Origin: Paenibacillus phocaeensis
GTDB lineage: Bacteria; Bacillota; Bacilli; Paenibacillales; Paenibacillaceae
DNA: 64,000 nt
Direction: 5' to 3'
NCBI RefSeq assembly: GCF_900021165.1
Contig: NZ_FCOQ01000032.1
Location: 10,111-74,110 of the forward strand
Numbering within the stretch: position 1 is the stretch's first letter; each line of letters begins with the position of its first letter. Below the pieces are notes generated by a model. That model did not search any database and was not told the origin of the DNA. It was given only the letters and a program-made list of their open reading frames with translations. Shown here one piece after another: positions 59,836 through 64,000 of this stretch. The translations under genes were made by a program, and so were the position numbers.

Positions 59836-60588
59836 TTAGATGCCCCATACTCCACCGTTGATTGGCTTGCCGGTAATAGGATCAATTTGTTGTGGCGGCT
59901 GAGCCGGAGGCTGCGGAGTTTGCCCATAGCCCGGTTGTGGAGGTTGCTGGTACGTCGGCGGTGCAACCGGTGGCTGTTGACCAAACTGCTGCGGCGGCGC
60001 GGCCTGCTCCCAACCCTGCGGTGCCGGTGCCGGGGCGTACCCTACGCCGCCACCGTTACCGCCAAAAGCCTGCTCTGCGGTAACCCGACCGCCGAGTGGT
60101 TCCCCGTCGGCCAGCTTCTGTACCGGACCAAGCCCTGCACCGATCCCACGGTTACCGCTGTTGGAAAACGGGAAGAAATTAATATTCACACGAGCATACA
60201 TTCCGCTGTACACTTCGGATTGGTTAATGATAGGGTTAAGATTCACGTCAACAATCGCCTGTTGTTGTTTGCTGCTGGCCGTCAGAACCCAATGGCCTTT
60301 GCACTCTGGTCCAAACGGCTCCCCGTTTTGACGTACACCGTCACCATCCCAGATTGGCGTCTTCAACTGCGGAGGACGCGCACCGTTCCAAATACCGGCC
60401 ACGCCCTTCTGGGCCGCCGCCTCGATAGCCGCGTTGATTCGCTGCATCGTTGCCACGTCAGATTTTGGGATCAAGATCGTTGTGCTGTACTTGGGCTCCT
60501 GCCCTGGTTGGTTTGCATGTGGTTGAAAAAGATGCACAAAGCTCAGTCTAACTTGTCCCGTCGTTACGTTTGTCGCTTCATTTGCCAT
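59836..60588 (-). CDS. Phage ssDNA-binding protein (DUF2815)
   Basis: The 250-residue protein has a DUF2815 core (about 1-165: ATNVTTGQVRLSFVHLFQPH, STTILIPKSDVATMQRI and GMYARVNINFFPF), an OB-like fold binding single-stranded DNA, and a proline/glutamine/glycine-rich C terminus ending in INGGVWGI. It lies directly upstream of the DNA polymerase and downstream of the DUF2800 nuclease, the usual order. I took the ATG at 60588 after AAAGGGGAAAC; the longer frame to 60675 is probably not used. Confidence 0.87.
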   Translation of the reverse strand: MANEATNVTTGQVRLSFVHLFQPHANQPGQEPKYSTTILIPKSDVATMQRINAAIEAAAQKGVAGIWNGARPPQLKTPIWDGDGVRQNGEPFGPECKGHWVLTASSKQQQAIVDVNLNPIINQSEVYSGMYARVNINFFPFSNSGNRGIGAGLGPVQKLADGEPLGGRVTAEQAFGGNGGGVGYAPAPAPQGWEQAAPPQQFGQQPPVAPPTYQQPPQPGYGQTPQPPAQPPQQIDPITGKPINGGVWGI

Positions 60589-60678
60589 TTGTCGTTTCCC
60601 CTTTTCTCGAATTGTGCCGCTTGACCAGCGGCCAGATGCCATCATGTCAGTGTAGTACTCAGCGATTTCGCCCACCGC

Positions 60679-61863
60679 CTATGCCTCCTTCTGGAACACG
60701 TCCTCCGGCTTAACTTGGTCGGTGATTGCCGGCCGTTTGTCTGATTCAGGCACCAACGTCGGAGCCCCCGACCGGTTGATAACGTGCCCTGGTTCTTCGA
60801 GCAGCTTCTTGTAGACCGGCTTGGATAGAGCTTTTTCAAGCTGCGGCGGAGTCAACGGCTTGCGCTCATACAGCACGGCTTCGTCAATACCGTTTTCCTT
60901 CAGGTGAGCGAAAGCAGCATCCAAGTCGGCATAATCTCGACCCCCTCGGCCTTCGACAGCTTTCCAGCCAGCGACCCGGCCGCCTTTAAGTACTTCGGCA
61001 AGGGCCTGCTTCTTAAGATCGGTATACCAACTGACGATCCCTTCAGCTTGCCGGAGTACGTCGCCCACTTCATCCCACCCGATCAGTGGTGGCTTGAGCG
61101 GGGCTCTGCTACCGGCTTCCAGCATGTGCTCAACTCGAGCTCGGCAGGTCGCCTTCGCCCGGCAGAAGCCGCAATGTTCGCCGATGGTATATTCTCCCTC
61201 ACCCTTAAATGCCGCTTGGGCAATCGGCTTAATCGACTCGCCCCAGGCAAGCAGGTCCGCGGCAGACAAAGTCCACTCAGATGGCTGGTCCCAAACCTTC
61301 GGTTGCACGATTGCAAGGTGGACCGTTTCGATCGGGAACAGCAGGGAAAATTCTTTCACTGCCCCTAACGCGTATAGTTTCATCTGCGGGTTGTTCTCGG
61401 CTGCCACCGGCACGCCCTGACCGTTTTTGTAGTCGATCACGTGCAGATGGCCACCCCCGATCACGATACAGTCACTGGTACCGGAGCACTCCGGCACATA
61501 GTCGGAGATATCGACGCGACGTTCGATCGCCACGAAAGGCGGAGAAGGGAACGCGTGAACCACCTTTTGGACATATTCGAGATAGATGTCAGTGTGATCG
61601 TCCATGATCGGCTCATATAGCTCATGAGCCTTGAATTTTTTCAGCGCGGAGTTGTAAGTCCGTGTCGGCATCTTATCCGTGAGCGCCTTCCGAAGCTTCA
61701 GCTCCGCGATTTCGTGAGCCAGCGTGCCGCGTTTGGCTGCCTCACTCTCCGTGTCCGGCAACGTCTCTTCAAGGCGGGCGCTCGGCGTACAGTGGAGCCA
61801 ACGGTGGGCCCCGCTGGGAGACAGCAGGGCATGAGCTCGCTCAGCATGTGCGATTTCGATCAT
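60679..61863 (-). CDS. Phage DUF2800 nuclease (PD-(D/E)XK, iron-sulfur)
   Basis: The 394-residue protein has the DUF2800 layout: N-terminal LLSPSGAHRWLHCTPS with a cysteine, a PD-(D/E)XK core with HVIDYKNGQGVPV (Asp, Lys), and C-terminal cysteines GEHCGFCRAKATC matching an AddB/Cas4-type [4Fe-4S] cluster. It is likely an exonuclease for recombination, working with the DUF2815 protein. It overlaps the upstream proline-rich gene by four bases. Confidence 0.85.
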   Translation of the reverse strand: MIEIAHAERAHALLSPSGAHRWLHCTPSARLEETLPDTESEAAKRGTLAHEIAELKLRKALTDKMPTRTYNSALKKFKAHELYEPIMDDHTDIYLEYVQKVVHAFPSPPFVAIERRVDISDYVPECSGTSDCIVIGGGHLHVIDYKNGQGVPVAAENNPQMKLYALGAVKEFSLLFPIETVHLAIVQPKVWDQPSEWTLSAADLLAWGESIKPIAQAAFKGEGEYTIGEHCGFCRAKATCRARVEHMLEAGSRAPLKPPLIGWDEVGDVLRQAEGIVSWYTDLKKQALAEVLKGGRVAGWKAVEGRGGRDYADLDAAFAHLKENGIDEAVLYERKPLTPPQLEKALSKPVYKKLLEEPGHVINRSGAPTLVPESDKRPAITDQVKPEDVFQKEA

Positions 61864-62345
61864 ATCGAGGCCCCCAAGCTCCGGAGGAATGTCGCGAACT
61901 CCCCGTATTGCTCTTTAGGCAGCTGGGTCAACGCGGAGACACCATGTTGTTGCAGCCAACCTACCAGCTCCGCCCCGCGGCCAGCATCAACCAGCGGCTG
62001 TGCGGCGACCCCGAGTTGTTCCATCGTGTAGCTTGGTGTAGAGGTCGGCACAGCTCCTGCCGGGGGCGCAGGTGGCGCAGCCGGTCCGGGTTGAGCGATA
62101 GGCACGGCCGGGGCCGCATATTTCTGTTGTGGAGCTTGCGTCGGTGCGCTTGGCGGCGTGAACTGCTGCGGCTGTTGTGACATGGTTTCTTGCACGGCAG
62201 GAGCAATCGTAGACACCTCAGTCGATGCCGGAATACGAGCTTCCGCCATGCCGGACATAGTGCCGGCTAGATCCTGCACAAGCTGCTTAGCATCGGCTGC
62301 CGTGGCAGCCTGCAGGGTGATTTGAATCGGTACGAGATTAGACAT
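61860..62345 (-). CDS. Hypothetical phage protein with proline/glutamine-rich linker
   Basis: The 161-residue protein has a beta-alpha N terminus (about 1-45, MSNLVPIQITLQAATAADA), a disordered proline/glutamine/alanine middle (about 55-115) and a helical C-terminal region (about 120-161, GWLQQHGVSALTQLPKEQYGEF). I do not recognise it, but similar proteins sit before DUF2800 genes in other phages. The ATG follows a TAGGAGGAC. Confidence 0.7.
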   Translation of the reverse strand: MSNLVPIQITLQAATAADAKQLVQDLAGTMSGMAEARIPASTEVSTIAPAVQETMSQQPQQFTPPSAPTQAPQQKYAAPAVPIAQPGPAAPPAPPAGAVPTSTPSYTMEQLGVAAQPLVDAGRGAELVGWLQQHGVSALTQLPKEQYGEFATFLRSLGASI

Positions 62346-62376
62346 GTATGAGTCCTCCTATAATGAAATTAATAGC

Positions 62377-62619
62377 TTAAAGCTTAGCGGCTTTGGCGAT
62401 GCACTCCGCGCAAATGGCCTTACCGTGAAACGACTTCAATTCTTCAATACTGCCGCAGATACAGCACCCAGGCTGATACTTACGAAGGATGATCTTATCC
62501 CCGTCCACAAAGATCTCGAGCGGATCGCCTTCTGAGATCCCTAGCGTCCGGCGGAGCTCCATAGGGATGACTACACGGCCCAAATCGTCGATACGACGTA
62601 CAATTCCGGTAGATTTCAT
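62377..62619 (-). CDS. AbrB-family transcriptional regulator with C-terminal zinc knuckle
   Basis: The 80-residue protein has an AbrB/SpoVT swapped-hairpin DNA-binding domain (about 3-48: STGIVRRIDDLGRVVIPMELRR and GDPLEIFVDGDKIILRKY) and a C-terminal extension with four cysteines in two CxxC pairs (CCICG and CAEC), which should bind zinc. It is probably an early regulator of the phage. It overlaps the downstream hypothetical gene by four bases. Confidence 0.85.
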   Translation of the reverse strand: MKSTGIVRRIDDLGRVVIPMELRRTLGISEGDPLEIFVDGDKIILRKYQPGCCICGSIEELKSFHGKAICAECIAKAAKL

Positions 62620-62972
62620 AAGACCAAATCCTCCTCAAGCTGCGGCATATTGTCCTGAACCGGGCCCGACAGAACTCCTAAAGCAAAAGGAATACCTCCT
62701 GACTTTGGAGCCCCATCATCTACGAAACAAGCGATGCATTTATCCGCCCCGCTTTTTAAAGATACGCGAAGGCAAGGTGTCGCCCATGAAGAACCAGAAA
62801 TACCGGCAATCGTCTCCACGGAATCAAGATTCACCGTGAACCCATCTTCATCGTTGAAAACCTCTTCGCCCGTCCAGAACCAGTCCTCGTACATTCCGAG
62901 ATAAGCATCCTGAATATGTTCTTGGTTCTCTTCAATCAGGCGCTTGGCTTTCGCAAAGTCGTATTTCTTCAT
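62616..62972 (-). CDS. Hypothetical phage protein
   Basis: I do not recognise this 118-residue acidic protein (MKKYDFAKAKRLIEENQEHI). It has an N-terminal helix (about 5-25) and a beta-rich body with one cysteine pair. It is coupled to the AbrB-type gene by a four-base overlap. Confidence 0.6.
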   Translation of the reverse strand: MKKYDFAKAKRLIEENQEHIQDAYLGMYEDWFWTGEEVFNDEDGFTVNLDSVETIAGISGSSWATPCLRVSLKSGADKCIACFVDDGAPKSGGIPFALGVLSGPVQDNMPQLEEDLVL

Positions 62973-63037
62973 TGCTTTTTCCTTTCCGGTCAGCTAAACT
63001 GACCTCAGAGAGATTGGTTTTGCAGCTTCCCGGGCTA

Positions 63038-63214
63038 CTACCCCGCGAGAGGCTGTTTTTCTTTTTCCAGGGCTTCGATTTCTTGATTCAACCACCACAG
63101 CGCTCCGTCACGCGTTGCTTCGTCACGGCATGGCACCCGGCCGTTTTCTATGCCCCAGCGGATCCGCATAAGATCAAATTTGCGGATCAGCAGATCCTGA
63201 TCGTTCAGTTTCAT
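63038..63214 (-). CDS. Small hypothetical phage protein
   Basis: The 58-residue protein (MKLNDQDLLIRKFDLMRI) is acidic and helical, with a single cysteine. The ATG at 63214 directly follows AAAGGTGGTG and overlaps the end of the upstream gene, which is translated in another frame. Function unknown. Confidence 0.5.
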   Translation of the reverse strand: MKLNDQDLLIRKFDLMRIRWGIENGRVPCRDEATRDGALWWLNQEIEALEKEKQPLAG

Positions 63215-63413
63215 CACCACCTTTCAAGAATTCAATCGCCTGCTTGTAGCCCCGCCTCGTAAAAGGGAAAGTCTTAGATTTTTCAGGGTAAACATTTACC
63301 CGGATAAACGGCTTATTATAGCGATTGAAGTTGACGAATATTTCGCAATTACCTATCCGGCATGGCGTAACGCCCGCTTTACGGTTGTAAAGGTCGTACA
63401 TTGACGGGTACAA
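63174..63413 (-). CDS. Small hypothetical phage protein
   Basis: A 79-residue product is predicted from the TTG at 63413, six bases past AAGGGAGG; an open frame continues to 63509 but would overlap the DUF3850 gene. It starts LYPSMYDLYNRKAGVTP and has a beta-rich middle (IFVNFNRYNKPFIRVNVY). Function unknown. Confidence 0.5.
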   Translation of the reverse strand: MYPSMYDLYNRKAGVTPCRIGNCEIFVNFNRYNKPFIRVNVYPEKSKTFPFTRRGYKQAIEFLKGGDETERSGSADPQI

Positions 63414-63459
63414 ACTGAACCTCCCTTCTGGCGCTCCATTTTCGAAATGTGCAGCACGT

Positions 63460-63738
63460 TCACCCTGTGCTAACGTCTTCCAGAATAATAGACAACGCGA
63501 CATAGTCATCAGGGACCCAGGGTTGACCGCGTAGGCAATGCGACACCGTTACAACCGCTTCCCATCCGGTGTACTCGCTCTTTTCAGGGTCGAATTCAAG
63601 CAATCGCAACGTATCTCCTACTTCGAACCCCCTATCATCCTTGCGGATTTCTACCGTCTTTCTTTTGCGAACGGTTGGCGATACAACTGCGCGGAAATAT
63701 TCCGGCCAGGTCTTCAATTCATGGACTTTTCCTGCCAT
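63460..63738 (-). CDS. DUF3850 / ASCH-like protein
   Basis: The 92-residue protein matches DUF3850: HELKTWPEYFRAVVSPTVRKR at the start and RKDDRGFEVGDTLRLLEFDPEKSEYTG-like central barrel. This is an ASCH-type RNA-binding fold, common in phages. The ATG has AAAGGAG upstream. Confidence 0.8.
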   Translation of the reverse strand: MAGKVHELKTWPEYFRAVVSPTVRKRKTVEIRKDDRGFEVGDTLRLLEFDPEKSEYTGWEAVVTVSHCLRGQPWVPDDYVALSIILEDVSTG

Positions 63739-63785
63739 TGCTCTTGCTCCTTTCCTTCGCTATTTGTGTCGACTAGGCAGGAAGG

Positions 63786-63968
63786 TTATCGGTCCCATAA
63801 GACAAAAACCGGATTACCTTCGCCCGTTTCTTCGGCGGTGACGTCCTCAACCTCACTACCGATGAGGTTCGAGCCGTCATAACTGGTATAATTGACAAAC
63901 ATAATCTCACGGTCACCGTATTGATCAACAAGATGCTGCAGCATTTCGACTAACTCAGACGCTTTCAT
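63786..63968 (-). CDS. Small hypothetical phage protein
   Basis: This 60-residue acidic protein starts MKASELVEMLQHLVDQYGD and reads EIMFVNYTSYDGSNLI in the middle, a helix followed by a small beta sheet. The ATG at 63968 follows AAAGGAGG by seven bases, better than the ATG two codons earlier. It is the rightmost gene visible. Function unknown. Confidence 0.6.
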   Translation of the reverse strand: MKASELVEMLQHLVDQYGDREIMFVNYTSYDGSNLIGSEVEDVTAEETGEGNPVFVLWDR

Positions 63969-64000
63969 GGTCATCCTCCTTTTAGTGTTCTTACAGCCCG

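Larger units (their letters stand above)
28000..64000. mobile_element. Contractile-tail (PBSX/skin-like) prophage, right end outside the window
   Basis: About 36 kb of mostly minus-strand genes in canonical phage order: early and replication genes (63968 down to 50666), terminase, portal, MuF, scaffold, capsid, connectors, sheath, tube, chaperone, tape measure, XkdP-U baseplate, fibre, holin and endolysin. The tail genes follow the order of PBSX xkdK to xkdU. All structural genes are uninterrupted, so the element looks intact in this part, but no integrase or repressor is seen; these must lie beyond 64000 or be absent. Confidence 0.9.

Noticed and set aside
1..64000. CRISPR arrays, rRNA genes and complete insertion sequences
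   Set aside because: No regularly spaced repeats, no rRNA-like sequence and no transposase reading frame with terminal repeats were seen.

Overview
The window looks like a chromosomal segment of a spore-forming, GC-moderate Firmicute of the Paenibacillaceae type (Paenibacillus or a close relative). The evidence is the cotJABC spore coat operon, fructoselysine catabolism genes with a GntR/UTRA regulator, AGGAGG-type ribosome binding sites with frequent TTG and GTG starts, a large carbohydrate-uptake locus controlled by a giant AraC-type regulator, and a PBSX/skin-like contractile-tail prophage. The assignment rests on gene content only; no database comparison was possible.

Positions 1-2420 carry the end of a fructoselysine locus: frlD (cut by the window edge) and frlB on the minus strand, with the divergent GntR regulator frlR. 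Positions 2444-3535 encode a PerM/AI-2E-type permease. Positions 3656-11686 form one long minus-strand operon: a ribose-type ABC importer (ATPase, permease, lipoprotein binding protein, second permease), a NagZ-type family 3 glycosidase with an Asp/His dyad, an alpha/beta esterase and a beta-phosphoglucomutase, closed by a terminator near 3592-3631. Divergent from it are an AraC regulator fused to a GH39 glycosidase domain and a translationally coupled chemoreceptor (12157-16817). Together they read as a system that senses, swims to, imports and degrades an acylated beta-linked glycoside.

Positions 16881-27751 are housekeeping and sporulation genes: an AT-rich streptothricin-type acetyltransferase island, a zinc-ribbon protein, cotJABC, a CNNM/HlyC membrane protein, a YfkAB-type radical SAM protein, two HD-GYP proteins (one with a broken HD motif), uppP, a YunD-type metallophosphatase, a MoaD-MoaE fusion and a small L,D-transpeptidase.

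From about 28 kb to beyond the right edge lies a prophage, almost entirely on the minus strand. Reading leftwards from 64 kb, it runs through early genes and replication (PD-(D/E)XK nuclease, ssDNA-binding protein, family A DNA polymerase, CbbX-like AAA ATPase, VapE primase/helicase, VRR-NUC nuclease, SNF2 helicase). Next come a late-gene regulator, terminase, portal, MuF minor head protein, scaffold, capsid and head-tail joining. Then come sheath, tube, a frameshifted tail chaperone, tape measure, the XkdP-U baseplate series, tail fibre, holin and endolysin. The integrase and lysogeny genes are not in the window.

The most notable features are as follows. The MuF minor head protein carries a C-terminal RelA/SpoT-type nucleotide pyrophosphokinase domain and is followed by a small acidic gene that could encode immunity. 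The tail chaperone has a clear A AAA AAC -1 frameshift site. The sugar operon has an AraC-GH39 hybrid regulator, with paired 22-bp-spaced direct repeats upstream of its promoter. There is a cluster of TGTCA repeats in the phage replication region, and a tRNA-like element in the late/early gap.
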